NCBI RefSeq assembly: GCF_011758805.1
Contig: NZ_JAANOW010000001.1
Coordinates: 3,100,001 to 3,164,000, forward strand
Direction of reading: 5' to 3'
DNA from: Mycolicibacterium fluoranthenivorans
GTDB lineage: Bacteria > Actinomycetota > Actinomycetes > Mycobacteriales > Mycobacteriaceae
DNA: 64,000 bases
Below, piece after piece: positions 50,045 through 59,063 of the stretch. The translations under genes were made by a program, and so were the position numbers. The notes beneath the pieces are model-generated. The model saw only the letters and a list, made by a program, of their open reading frames with translations. It did not search any database and was not told where the DNA came from. Each line of letters begins with the position of its first letter. The first letter of the stretch is position 1.

Positions 50045-50536
50045 CTAGCTGTTGATGGTGTCGGCGACTTCGCGATAGCGCTGCTGCCAGTCGGGCAGTG
50101 GTTGTCCGGCCAGGTGAGCGCACAACCGGTCGAGAAAGGCGTGGGTGCCGGGGTGAAAACCCTTGGCGCCGGGCACCGACAACCCGCGATGACTGAACCG
50201 CAGCAGCGTGCCGGCCCCCTCCGGGTGCAACTCGTAGCGGACCACGCCGCCGTGGGCGCCCAGGATCGGCTGCCGCCATTCGTGCTCGAAGACGTGCGGC
50301 GGGTCCCAGACCAGAATCCGACCCGACACCCTGGTGCGCTCGGGGGGATAGCGCGGGCCGTTCGGGGTCATCTCGATGACCCCGTCGGCGATGGTGGTGT
50401 CGCCCAGCCATTGGCCGCGCTGCACCGGATCGGTGATCGCGGCCCACACGGCCGCGACGGGGTGGGCCAGCCGGCGTTCGAAGCGCAGGGTGGCCCGCTC
50501 GCCGTGCACGGTGAGTTCGCCTTCGTGGCAGGTCAT
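50045..50536 (-). CDS. SRPBCC (AHSA1-like) family protein
   Basis: 163 aa; its ATG overlaps the arsR stop. START-like features are RATLRFERRLAHPVAAVWAA, ITDPVQRGQWLG, VFEHEWRQP, LRFSHRGLS and WQQRYREVADTI near the end. Such proteins, paired with ArsR regulators, bind hydrophobic ligands or act in stress responses. The ligand is unknown. It lies 8 bases before the flavodoxin gene. Confidence 0.88.
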   Translation of the reverse strand: MTCHEGELTVHGERATLRFERRLAHPVAAVWAAITDPVQRGQWLGDTTIADGVIEMTPNGPRYPPERTRVSGRILVWDPPHVFEHEWRQPILGAHGGVVRYELHPEGAGTLLRFSHRGLSVPGAKGFHPGTHAFLDRLCAHLAGQPLPDWQQRYREVADTINS

Positions 50537-50844
50537 TTCGCGCGTCCTTGATCCAGGTGGCGTTCAAGGGCGTCCAGATGACCGGTCCAGAACTGGCGGT
50601 ACTGCTCGATCCACCGGTCCATCTCGACCAATCCGTCGGCCCGCAGCGCATAGACCCGGCGCTGGGCGTCGGCGCGGACCTCGACCAGGCCCACCTCACG
50701 CAGGACGCGCAGGTGACGCGACACCGTGGGCTGGGTCAGGTTCGGGAGGGCCGCGACGAGCTCGCCCGCGGTGCGCTCACCGGCGCGCAGCGCGTCGAGC
50801 AGGGTGCGCCGACTGGGTTCGGCGACGGCCTCGAACACATCCAT
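50533..50844 (-). CDS. ArsR-family transcriptional repressor
   Basis: 103 aa winged helix: VFEAVAEPSRRTLLDALRAG, AGELVAALPNLTQPTVSRHLRVLREVGLVEVRAD (recognition helix PTVSRHLRVLRE), VYALRADGLVEMDRWIEQYR. There are no Cys residues in or near the DNA-binding helix, so it is not a classical metal sensor; the ArsR-SRPBCC pairing suggests an organic ligand. It probably represses its own operon through the palindrome just upstream. Confidence 0.92.
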   Translation of the reverse strand: MDVFEAVAEPSRRTLLDALRAGERTAGELVAALPNLTQPTVSRHLRVLREVGLVEVRADAQRRVYALRADGLVEMDRWIEQYRQFWTGHLDALERHLDQGRAK

Positions 50845-50852
50845 GATTCGAG

Positions 50853-50886
50853 TATTGCATTGCGTCTATATAGATGCAATGCAATA
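50853..50886. promoter_or_regulatory. 34-bp palindromic operator of the arsR operon
   Basis: TATTGCATTGC (50853-50863) and GCAATGCAATA (50876-50886) are perfect complements, and the centre TCTATATAGA is itself palindromic, leaving only one mismatched pair in 34 bases. It begins nine bases upstream of the arsR ATG and contains -10-like TATA sequences, so repressor binding would block the promoter directly. Confidence 0.8.
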
Positions 50887-50901
50887 TTTGGCACCGTCCG
50901 G

Positions 50902-51699
50902 CTAGCGTCGCTGCACCAGCAGGGTCTGGGCCGAGGTGCCGATGAAGCCGTGCCGGTCGAAGATCTCGGCGTTGGTCACCCCGATACCGTCGGGACCGAT
51001 CGATCCGCGCGAGCGCAACGCGAAATCCGAACCCACCGGTGCGCGGTGCAGATGCACGGCGGTGTCGGTGTTCATGAACACGAACTCGGTCGGGTCCAGC
51101 GCCGCGCCCACTCCGTTGGCCGAGTCGACCACCATCGCCAGCCGCTGTAGATCGGTCAACGGCTCGGTATCGACGAGCGGCACGAGGGGGCTCATCCAGG
51201 ACACTGCCGCCTCGCCGGGGGCGGTGCGCTGGGTACGCCAACTGACCGTCTCCAGGTACCCCGGTGCACCGGCCCAGCCGTGCGGGCTGTCCGTCGCCTC
51301 GCCCTCCACCAGGGGCGGATACCGGTCGGTCACCGCATCTCGGGTATCGCTGGTGCACAGCAGCCAGGCGCTGACGGTGGCTACCGCCCGATCCGTCCCG
51401 TCCGGTCGGGTGGCGAGCATCTCGGCGTCGACCTTGGCGATGCGTGCGCCCGGGCGCACCACGCGGGCGCGCACCTTGACCGGCGCCACCGGGATGGCAC
51501 CCAGGATGTCCAGCACCAGCCTGCCGACCCGCAGTTCGGGGCGATCGGCGCACAGGTCTTCGATGGCCTTGGTCATCAGCGCCAGCGGTGGTGACCCGTG
51601 CTGAATCGCCGAATCCCAGTTGCTCGCCGTGCCCGGGGTGGATTCGAACACCGCGAGGTCGCCGTCCGAACCCGTCCGGCGGTAGTGGCAGTCGATCAT
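50902..51699 (-). CDS. Acyl-CoA thioesterase family protein (hotdog fold)
   Basis: 265 aa from the ATG at 51699 (MIDCHYRRTGSDGDLAVFES), overlapping the RecB-like gene stop. It has a TesB-like double-hotdog pattern: GSPPLALMTKAIEDL, PVAPVKVRARVVRPGARI, EFVFMNTDTAVHLHRAPVG and FDRHGFIGTSAQTLLVQ with the conserved Asp and Gln. It may hydrolyse acyl-CoA; the chain length is unknown. It is coupled to the nuclease gene by overlap only, which need not imply shared function. Confidence 0.82.
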   Translation of the reverse strand: MIDCHYRRTGSDGDLAVFESTPGTASNWDSAIQHGSPPLALMTKAIEDLCADRPELRVGRLVLDILGAIPVAPVKVRARVVRPGARIAKVDAEMLATRPDGTDRAVATVSAWLLCTSDTRDAVTDRYPPLVEGEATDSPHGWAGAPGYLETVSWRTQRTAPGEAAVSWMSPLVPLVDTEPLTDLQRLAMVVDSANGVGAALDPTEFVFMNTDTAVHLHRAPVGSDFALRSRGSIGPDGIGVTNAEIFDRHGFIGTSAQTLLVQRR

Positions 51700-52523
51700 G
51701 CAGGGGTCTCCGCCGGCCCGGTGGACGTGGGCCAACCTGGATACGGCGGAGGCGTGCCACCGAATTCCGGGCACAGCGCCTGATGGCTGCACCAGTCACA
51801 CAGTCGCGACGGCTGCGCGCGGAAATCGCCCGTCGCCCCCGCGGATTGGATGGCCCGCCAGATCGCCATCAGCGTCCGTTCGAAACCCGCCAGCTCGTCC
51901 ATTTCGGGGGTGTAGTCGAGGATCTGGCCGTCGGCAAGGTAGATCAGCCGCAGCCGGGCGGGCAGCACGCCACGCGAGCGCAGCAGCGCCAGCGCGTAGA
52001 ACTTCATCTGGAACAGCGCCTTGGCCTCGGCGAAGGGCACCCGGCCGGTCTTGTAGTCGACCACTCGCAGCTCACCGGTGGATGCGACATCGATGCGATC
52101 GACGAAACCGCGCAGCAGCGTGCCGTCGCTCAGTTCCACCTCGACCCGCTGTTCGCAGCTCTGCGGGTCGAACCGAGTCGGATCCTCCAGCCGGTAGTAA
52201 CCCGAGAGCAGCTTGCGGGCGTCGGCCAGCAGACCGTCGCGTAGTGCCGGATCCAGCTCGGCGAGTTCCGGCGACTCGGACAGCATCCGATCCCAGGCGG
52301 GCCCCACCAGTGCCAGCGCGGTGTCGGCGACCCGGTCGGCGGCGGGCAGACCGTAGAGCTGTTCCAGCGCGGCGTGCACCACCGACCCCCGAACCTGGGC
52401 GACCGACATGGGCTCGGGCAGGCGGTCGATGGCGCGGAAGCGGTACAGCAACGGGCACTGCTTGAAATCCCCGGCACGCGACGGTGACAGCGCCGGGCGC
52501 CGCAACGTCAGTGGCACGCTCAT
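51696..52523 (-). CDS. RecB-family exonuclease, PD-(D/E)XK type with Fe-S Cys
   Basis: 275 aa. N-terminal LSPSRAGDFKQCPLLYRF and C-terminal CDWCSHQALCPEF supply four cysteines resembling the AddB/Cas4 iron-sulfur site. The nuclease core is VHAALEQL, LRGFVDRIDVASTGELRVVDYKTGR (Asp then Asp-Tyr-Lys) and QMKFYALAL. It is equivalent by position to M. tuberculosis Rv2119. It acts on DNA ends, probably as a stand-alone 3' or 5' exonuclease; biological role unknown. Confidence 0.88.
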   Translation of the reverse strand: MSVPLTLRRPALSPSRAGDFKQCPLLYRFRAIDRLPEPMSVAQVRGSVVHAALEQLYGLPAADRVADTALALVGPAWDRMLSESPELAELDPALRDGLLADARKLLSGYYRLEDPTRFDPQSCEQRVEVELSDGTLLRGFVDRIDVASTGELRVVDYKTGRVPFAEAKALFQMKFYALALLRSRGVLPARLRLIYLADGQILDYTPEMDELAGFERTLMAIWRAIQSAGATGDFRAQPSRLCDWCSHQALCPEFGGTPPPYPGWPTSTGPAETPA

Positions 52524-52588
52524 GGCCTCAGCCTAGGTTCGCCCACCGACAACGGTTGGCAGCCGGGACGGCGCGTCTGGCAGTCTGA

Positions 52589-53479
<891 letters not shown>

Positions 53480-53489
53480 TCAGCGCACC

Positions 53490-54047
53490 TCAGCGCGGCG
53501 GGGGCGCCGGCATGGGTGTCGGCGGGGGTGTCGGGGTAGGCAACGGGGTTTTCGTGCCCATCTCCAAGAGCTGATTGGCCGTGTCCCGGCTCATCTGCCA
53601 GCCGTTGGGTGTCGGGGTGAACCGCATCGGGTAGACGAACGGCCGCGGCTGCGGGTTGGGTGACGCCGCCGAGCTGACGGTCATGGTGGCCACCACGTCA
53701 CCCGGTGCGTCGGGCGCCCAGGCCAGATCGGTGGCGGTGAAGGTCAGCGGCAACAGCCGGTTGTCCGAGAGTGCCCGGCCGAAGTTGTCCAGTGCGGCAG
53801 CGTCATCGGGCGTGGCGTACTGCACCAGGGCGACCTTCTGCTCGCCGGGAACCGAAGTATCGGCGAGCCGGGAGAGGACGTCGGTGAGCGCTTCGGGGGC
53901 GGGCAGCGCCGCTTCACCGGGTGGGGCGGCGACGGAACTGACCGTGGCCGTCGGGGCCGGTGGCACGGGATCGGCACTGCACCCGGACAGCCCGAGTGCC
54001 GCCATCGAGATGGCGGCACTCAGCACTGCTACCGGGTGGCGGTACAC
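53490..54047 (-). CDS. lppK: Lipoprotein LppK
   Basis: 185 aa, GTG start, weak ribosome site. The signal peptide ends in lipobox LSGC at about residue 23. The mature domain contains VLSRLADTSVPGEQKVALVQ, NRLLPLTFTATDLAW and FTPTPNGWQMSRDTANQLLE, and ends in a proline/threonine-rich tail. Related in sequence to the neighbouring MTB12-like protein. Located between trmI and mpa as in M. tuberculosis. Role at the cell surface unknown. Confidence 0.85.
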   Translation of the reverse strand: MYRHPVAVLSAAISMAALGLSGCSADPVPPAPTATVSSVAAPPGEAALPAPEALTDVLSRLADTSVPGEQKVALVQYATPDDAAALDNFGRALSDNRLLPLTFTATDLAWAPDAPGDVVATMTVSSAASPNPQPRPFVYPMRFTPTPNGWQMSRDTANQLLEMGTKTPLPTPTPPPTPMPAPPPR

Positions 54048-54061
54048 CGAATGACTAGGGG

Positions 54062-54544
54062 TCAGACGGCCGACAGCAGCGCCAGGGCGGAGTCCTTGGA
54101 GATCTGCCAGCCGGTGGGGCTCGGCCCTGCGACGAACGTCACCGGCTGCGAGGCGGACGAGCCGGTCGCCGCGGTGGCGGTGACGTTCGCGGTCGCGAAG
54201 CCCTCACCCTCGTCGATGTCCGTGAGGGCGAAGGTCAGCGGGAACTGACCCTTCGCCGCGGCGTTGCGATAGGCACGATCGGCGGCGATCGTCTCGAAAC
54301 GCCCCAGGCCGCCCTGGATGTAGGCGGCTTTGCCGGCGAATGAACCGGGGCCGGCCAGGCCGTTCAGCGTCTGCACCAGAGGCGCCTCCAGCTGCGGTGC
54401 CGGCGTCTGCGGCATCGGGATGTCCCACACCACCGGGGTGACGGCGGGCGCCGCTCCGGATGCAAGGGTCGTCACACCGCCCGCGGCCGCACCGGCGATG
54501 ACAGCAGCGGCGGCAAGACCGGTCACGAGGGGTTTCAGGAACAC
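54062..54544 (-). CDS. Low-molecular-weight antigen MTB12-like secreted protein
   Basis: 160 aa, GTG start at 54544 with AAAGGA upstream. Sec signal peptide (LVTGLAAAAVIAGAAAGG) without a lipobox Cys, followed by a proline-rich linker and a domain with GRFETIAADRAYRNAAAKG, FPLTFALTDIDEGEG and SPTGWQISKDSALALLS. This is the MTB12/CFP-2 family of secreted mycobacterial antigens. Fifteen bases separate it from lppK, with which it shares the fold, so the pair looks like a tandem duplication. Confidence 0.85.
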   Translation of the reverse strand: MFLKPLVTGLAAAAVIAGAAAGGVTTLASGAAPAVTPVVWDIPMPQTPAPQLEAPLVQTLNGLAGPGSFAGKAAYIQGGLGRFETIAADRAYRNAAAKGQFPLTFALTDIDEGEGFATANVTATAATGSSASQPVTFVAGPSPTGWQISKDSALALLSAV

Positions 54545-54690
54545 AGTGGTCCTTTCGATTGGGCCAACTCGATAATGAGGTTAACAAGGGTTGCTGGTGT
54601 GTCGAATTCCTAGACCGCACACAAAGGCTGAATCGCCGGTAGCTTTGAAGTTGTTACTGCACCAACATTCGGTGCGGGAGGGAGCGCAAC

Positions 54691-56523
54691 ATGAGTGAGT
54701 CAGAGCGTTCAGAGGATTTCAGCGACGATCTGAGCACATCCATCTCCAGCGACGATGCTGCCGAACTAGAGCGCCTGCGCCGAGAAGCGGCCGCGCTGCG
54801 CGAGCAGTTGGAAAATGCCGTAGGAGCGTCGAGCGGCCTGCGAACCGCGCGTGACGTGCACCAGCTCGAGGCGCGTATCGATTCCCTGGCGACCCGCAAC
54901 GCCAAGCTGATGGACACCCTCAAGGAGGCCCGGCAGCAGCTGCTGGCCCTGCGTGAGGAGGTCGACCGGCTCGGGCAGCCGCCCAGCGGTTACGGCGTGT
55001 TGTTGGCCACCCATGACGACGACACCGTCGACGTGTTCACCTCCGGTCGCAAGATGCGGCTCACCTGCTCGCCCAATATCGAGACCAGCACGCTCAAGCA
55101 GGGGCAGACCGTGCGCCTCAACGAGGCGCTCACCGTGGTCGAGGCCGGCGCCTTCGAGGCCGTCGGTGAGATCAGCACCCTGCGCGAGATCCTGTCCGAC
55201 GGCCACCGGGCGCTTGTCGTCGGCCACGCCGACGAGGAACGCATCGTCTGGCTGGCCGAGCCGCTGGTTTCCGCGGAGTTCCTGCCCGAGGGTGTCGAGG
55301 TGCAACTCGACGAGGACGACAAGCCCCGCAAGCTGCGGCCCGGTGACTCGCTGCTGGTCGACACCAAGGCCGGCTATGCCTTCGAACGTATCCCCAAGGC
55401 CGAGGTCGAGGACTTGGTCCTGGAAGAGGTCCCCGATGTGGCCTACAGCGATATCGGTGGCCTGACCAGGCAGATCGAGCAGATCCGCGACGCCGTGGAG
55501 CTGCCCTTCCTGCACAAGGATCTCTACCGCGAGTACTCGCTGCGCCCGCCCAAGGGTGTGCTGCTGTACGGCCCGCCCGGGTGCGGTAAGACCCTCATCG
55601 CCAAGGCGGTCGCCAACTCGCTGGCCAAGAAGATGGCCGAACTGCGCGGGGAGGATTCCCGCGAGGCGAAGTCCTACTTCCTCAACATCAAAGGCCCCGA
55701 GCTGCTGAACAAGTTCGTCGGCGAGACCGAGCGGCACATCCGGCTGATCTTCCAGCGGGCCCGTGAGAAGGCCTCCGAAGGCACGCCGGTGATCGTGTTC
55801 TTCGACGAGATGGACTCCATCTTCCGCACCCGTGGCACCGGGGTGAGCTCCGATGTGGAGACCACCGTCGTCCCGCAGCTGCTCAGCGAGATCGACGGTG
55901 TCGAAGGCCTGGAGAACGTCATCGTCATCGGTGCCTCCAACCGGGAGGACATGATCGATCCGGCCATCCTTCGGCCCGGCCGCCTGGATGTGAAGATCAA
56001 GATCGAGCGCCCGGATGCCGAAGCGGCACAGGACATCTTCAGCAAGTACCTGACCGAGAATCTGCCGGTGCACGCCGACGACCTCGCCGAGTTCTCCGGT
56101 GATCGTGCGCTCACCATCAAGACGATGATCGAGAAGATCGTCGACCGGATGTACGCCGAGATCGACGACAACCGGTTCCTGGAGGTCACCTATGCCAACG
56201 GTGACAAGGAAGTCATGTACTTCAAGGACTTCAACTCCGGGGCGATGATCCAGAACGTCGTGGACCGGGCAAAGAAGTACGCGATCAAGTCGGTGCTCGA
56301 GACGGGCTCTCGGGGTCTGCGGATCCAGCACCTGCTGGACTCGATCGTCGACGAGTTCGCCGAGAACGAGGACCTGCCCAACACCACCAATCCCGATGAC
56401 TGGGCCAGGATCTCGGGCAAGAAGGGGGAGCGGATCGTCTACATCCGCACCCTCGTCACCGGCAAGAGTTCGTCGGCCAGCAGGGCCATTGACACCGAGT
56501 CGAACCTTGGGCAGTACCTCTAG
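54691..56523 (+). CDS. mpa: Mycobacterial proteasome ATPase
   Basis: 610 aa, ATG at 54691. N-terminal coiled coil at about residues 25-95 that recruits Pup, two OB domains, then an AAA module with Walker [16 protein letters not shown] at about 292-306, Walker [13 protein letters not shown] and arginine-finger region [11 protein letters not shown]. The C-terminus ends GQYL with the penultimate Tyr that docks onto the 20S core. It unfolds pupylated proteins for the proteasome. dop, pup and prcBA do not follow within this window. Confidence 0.96.
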   Translation: MSESERSEDFSDDLSTSISSDDAAELERLRREAAALREQLENAVGASSGLRTARDVHQLEARIDSLATRNAKLMDTLKEARQQLLALREEVDRLGQPPSGYGVLLATHDDDTVDVFTSGRKMRLTCSPNIETSTLKQGQTVRLNEALTVVEAGAFEAVGEISTLREILSDGHRALVVGHADEERIVWLAEPLVSAEFLPEGVEVQLDEDDKPRKLRPGDSLLVDTKAGYAFERIPKAEVEDLVLEEVPDVAYSDIGGLTRQIEQIRDAVELPFLHKDLYREYSLRPPKGVLLYGPPGCGKTLIAKAVANSLAKKMAELRGEDSREAKSYFLNIKGPELLNKFVGETERHIRLIFQRAREKASEGTPVIVFFDEMDSIFRTRGTGVSSDVETTVVPQLLSEIDGVEGLENVIVIGASNREDMIDPAILRPGRLDVKIKIERPDAEAAQDIFSKYLTENLPVHADDLAEFSGDRALTIKTMIEKIVDRMYAEIDDNRFLEVTYANGDKEVMYFKDFNSGAMIQNVVDRAKKYAIKSVLETGSRGLRIQHLLDSIVDEFAENEDLPNTTNPDDWARISGKKGERIVYIRTLVTGKSSSASRAIDTESNLGQYL

Positions 56524-56533
56524 GGGCCGCGAC

Positions 56534-57157
56534 GTGTCCGACGAAGTCTCGGTGAGCGACGGGGTGTTCGGTCTGCGCTACGGCGAGGTGCTGTTGGTCC
56601 ACCTGACGGAGTCCGGTCCGGAAGCGACGGTCTACAACACCTTCCCGCTCAACGACTGTCCCGGTGAGCTGTGGGATCAGCTCGACGCCACGGCGATTGC
56701 CGCGGAGGCCGGGGCGGTCGCGGCGATCCTGAACGGGCCCCGGTACTGGCTGATGAGCGGTATCGGCAAAGCCGACAGGGAATCGATGCAGCGCAAGACG
56801 TTCGGTGGCCTCGAGATGAACCGTCAGGCCACGGTGCAACTCGCGTCGATGAACCCGGCGGCCTACACCGAGAACAAGGTGGACCGCAAGGCCGTCTTCA
56901 CCTTCGACGCGGGCCGGCCGGTGTACCAGCTGGTCGATCCGGACGGCAGGCGGTGGATCATGCAGACCTACAGCCAGACCGTCGATCCGACACTCGGCCT
57001 GGACGATCTCGCCGGCCTCGCCGAGAGGTTGTCCGTGCCGCCCGGTTGGCGCTACGAGACGCACGTGCCGTCGTCGTCGATCGTCGTGGACACCACCACG
57101 CGGCCCGCGAGTGTGCTCCAAGACGACCTTGCGAACAGTTACTCACTGATCGACTGA
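56534..57157 (+). CDS. Unknown protein encoded directly after mpa
   Basis: 207 aa, GTG start 11 bases after the mpa stop, so it is probably in the same transcript. It is not Dop. No signal peptide or membrane segment. Landmarks: GVFGLRYGEVLLVHL, NTFPLNDCPGELWDQLDA, RYWLMSGIGKADR, FGGLEMNRQATVQLASM, YQLVDPDGRRWIMQTYSQTVD, and HVPSSSIVVDTT. The balance of aromatic and beta-prone segments suggests a compact alpha/beta domain, but I do not recognise the family. Its 3' end overlaps the convergent LysR gene by 19 bases. Confidence 0.75.
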   Translation: MSDEVSVSDGVFGLRYGEVLLVHLTESGPEATVYNTFPLNDCPGELWDQLDATAIAAEAGAVAAILNGPRYWLMSGIGKADRESMQRKTFGGLEMNRQATVQLASMNPAAYTENKVDRKAVFTFDAGRPVYQLVDPDGRRWIMQTYSQTVDPTLGLDDLAGLAERLSVPPGWRYETHVPSSSIVVDTTTRPASVLQDDLANSYSLID

Positions 57158-58047
57158 CCGGCCACCCCGGCGGCGATCGCGCGGAGCTCCTCGAGCACCA
57201 GCGCGATGGCCGGCCGGGCGTCGGCGCCCACGCGAGTCACCGCTTCGACGCGCCGGGCCAGCCGGATGTCACCGATCGGCCGGCGCACCAGGTCACGGGC
57301 CAGTGTGACGTACCGCGGCATCAGCGCGATACCCAACCCGGCCGCCACCAATTCCTCGACCACGCGGAAGTCGTTGACCCGCTGGGTGATCCGCACCGGC
57401 ACCCCGGTGAGCGTGGCGATCGACTTGAACACGTCATCGACCATGAGGCCCCCTTCCACGCCGATCCAGTCCTGATCGGCGAGCTCGGAAAGACGCAGCC
57501 GGTCGGTGCCTGCCAACGGATGTTGCGGTGGCAGCAGCACGTCCAGCGGTTCGCGCAGCAGCACCGTGGAGGTGAACCTCGGCCCCCAAGCGCTGCCGTC
57601 CCGCTCGTCGCGGTGCACCACGACCACGTCGAAATCGGCGAGTTGCTGCGGTGCACGCGCCGCCGGCACATCGATATCGCGACCGATCACCTCGATGCCG
57701 CGGCCCCCGGTGTTGACGATCAGCGGTGCCAACAACATTGCCGCACCGGAGGGGAAGAAGGACACCGTCACCTGCCCGCGGGCGGTGGTGCGGTAGCTGT
57801 CCATATCCGCCTGCGCCAGGTCCAGTGCGGCAAGCACGCGTTCGGCATGACCGACCAGCACCTGCCCGGCGTCGGTAAGTCGCACCCGCCGGCCGTCCGG
57901 CTCCAGCAGCGTGACACCGGCCTCCCGTTGCAGGGTCTTGAGTTGTTGGGATACCGCGGAAGGCGTCATGGACAGGACATCGGCCACCGCGGCGACCGTG
58001 CCGTGATCGGCAAGTTCGCGCAGCATCCGCAACCGCAGCGCATCCAT
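57139..58047 (-). CDS. LysR-family transcriptional regulator
   Basis: 302 aa. The N-terminal helix-turn-helix reads RMLRELADHGTVAAVADVLSMTPSAVSQQLKTL, followed by EREAGV-like linker and a periplasmic-binding-like effector domain from about residue 90. It is divergent from the EamA transporter gene, the usual layout for a LysR protein controlling an exporter. The 64-base gap includes AGTA-agtc-TACT and nearby TATAG-type half sites that could be its binding site. Confidence 0.9.
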   Translation of the reverse strand: MDALRLRMLRELADHGTVAAVADVLSMTPSAVSQQLKTLQREAGVTLLEPDGRRVRLTDAGQVLVGHAERVLAALDLAQADMDSYRTTARGQVTVSFFPSGAAMLLAPLIVNTGGRGIEVIGRDIDVPAARAPQQLADFDVVVVHRDERDGSAWGPRFTSTVLLREPLDVLLPPQHPLAGTDRLRLSELADQDWIGVEGGLMVDDVFKSIATLTGVPVRITQRVNDFRVVEELVAAGLGIALMPRYVTLARDLVRRPIGDIRLARRVEAVTRVGADARPAIALVLEELRAIAAGVAGQSISE

Positions 58048-58111
58048 GTAGTAAGTCTACTGCTATAGGTAAGAAGAAGTAGCTGGACTGAATGGTTGAT
58101 GCGGGAGCAAG

Positions 58112-59053
58112 GTGGGTCCCGTGCCTCGCCACCGTGTCGACCTCGCCTTGCTTGCCGTGGCCCTGGTGTGGGGATCGAGCTACCTCGCCGCCAAGGAGGT
58201 CGTCCACGCGGACGGTGTCTTCGCGTTCCTGGCGCTGCGGTTCGGGATGGCGGTCTGGGGCCTGATGCTGGTGTTGGGGCGGCGGGTCGCCCGGATCGGC
58301 CGCGACGACGTGATTGCGGGATCGCTGTTCGGCGTCATCCTGGCGGCCATCTGTGTGGGTGAAACATACGGGGTGACAATGACATCGGCGTCGAATGCCG
58401 GCCTGATCATGGCGCTGACGGTGGTCATCACCCCGCTGTTGGGCGGCCGGGGCGCCGTCGCGCCGTTGTTCTACGCGCCGGCAGCAATGGTGGTCCTCGG
58501 CTGCGTCGCGCTGACCCAGTCGGGCGGCGGTTTCGCGCTACCGGGTGCCGGCGACGTCCTGATCGTGGGCGCGGCGGCGCTGCGCGCCGTGCACGTCACC
58601 GTGATGTCGCGAACGTCGAAACCGCGCCGGCTCGATCCGACGTCGGTGACGCTGGTGCAGCTGACCACGGTGGCGGTCCTGACGGCCCTGCCCGCCGCTG
58701 CGCTCGGACAGTTCTCCGCGGTGCCGCAGATGTCGGGCCGGGGTTGGGCACTGACCGCCTATCTTGCGTTGGCCTGCACCGTTTTCGCGTTCGGAGCCCA
58801 GATGTGGGCGGTGCGCTACAGCACACCGGCACGGATGAGCCTGCTGCTCGGCACCGAACCGCTGTGGGTGGTGGTCATCGGGGTCGGGGTGGCCGGTGAT
58901 CCGGTCACGGCGCTCGGCGCGCTCGGCGCGCTCATGGTGGTGAGCGGGACGCTGTGGGCAGCAGCCGTCGACAGCGCAACGGTGAGCGGCCCCGCCAGGC
59001 GTGGCAAACCCACGCGATCGGGGCGCCTGGGAAATAAACGTGGAAGCAAATAG
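58112..59053 (+). CDS. EamA/DMT family transporter
   Basis: 313 aa from the GTG at 58112; the GTG at 58121 is an alternative. Ten hydrophobic segments in two EamA repeats: LALLAVALVWGSSYLAAKEVV, AFLALRFGMAVWGL, SASNAGLIMALTVVITPLLG, and WALTAYLALACTVFAFGAQMWAV then RMSLLLGTEPLWVVVIGVG. It is probably an exporter of amino acids or related metabolites, with the substrate unknown. Regulated by the divergent LysR protein by inference. Confidence 0.9.
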   Translation: MGPVPRHRVDLALLAVALVWGSSYLAAKEVVHADGVFAFLALRFGMAVWGLMLVLGRRVARIGRDDVIAGSLFGVILAAICVGETYGVTMTSASNAGLIMALTVVITPLLGGRGAVAPLFYAPAAMVVLGCVALTQSGGGFALPGAGDVLIVGAAALRAVHVTVMSRTSKPRRLDPTSVTLVQLTTVAVLTALPAAALGQFSAVPQMSGRGWALTAYLALACTVFAFGAQMWAVRYSTPARMSLLLGTEPLWVVVIGVGVAGDPVTALGALGALMVVSGTLWAAAVDSATVSGPARRGKPTRSGRLGNKRGSK

Positions 59054-59063
59054 TCTGTTTCCG

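Noticed and set aside
56534..57157. Gene after mpa as dop
   Set aside because: 207 aa is far too short for Dop (about 500 aa) and none of the glutamine-synthetase-like ATP-site motifs are visible.
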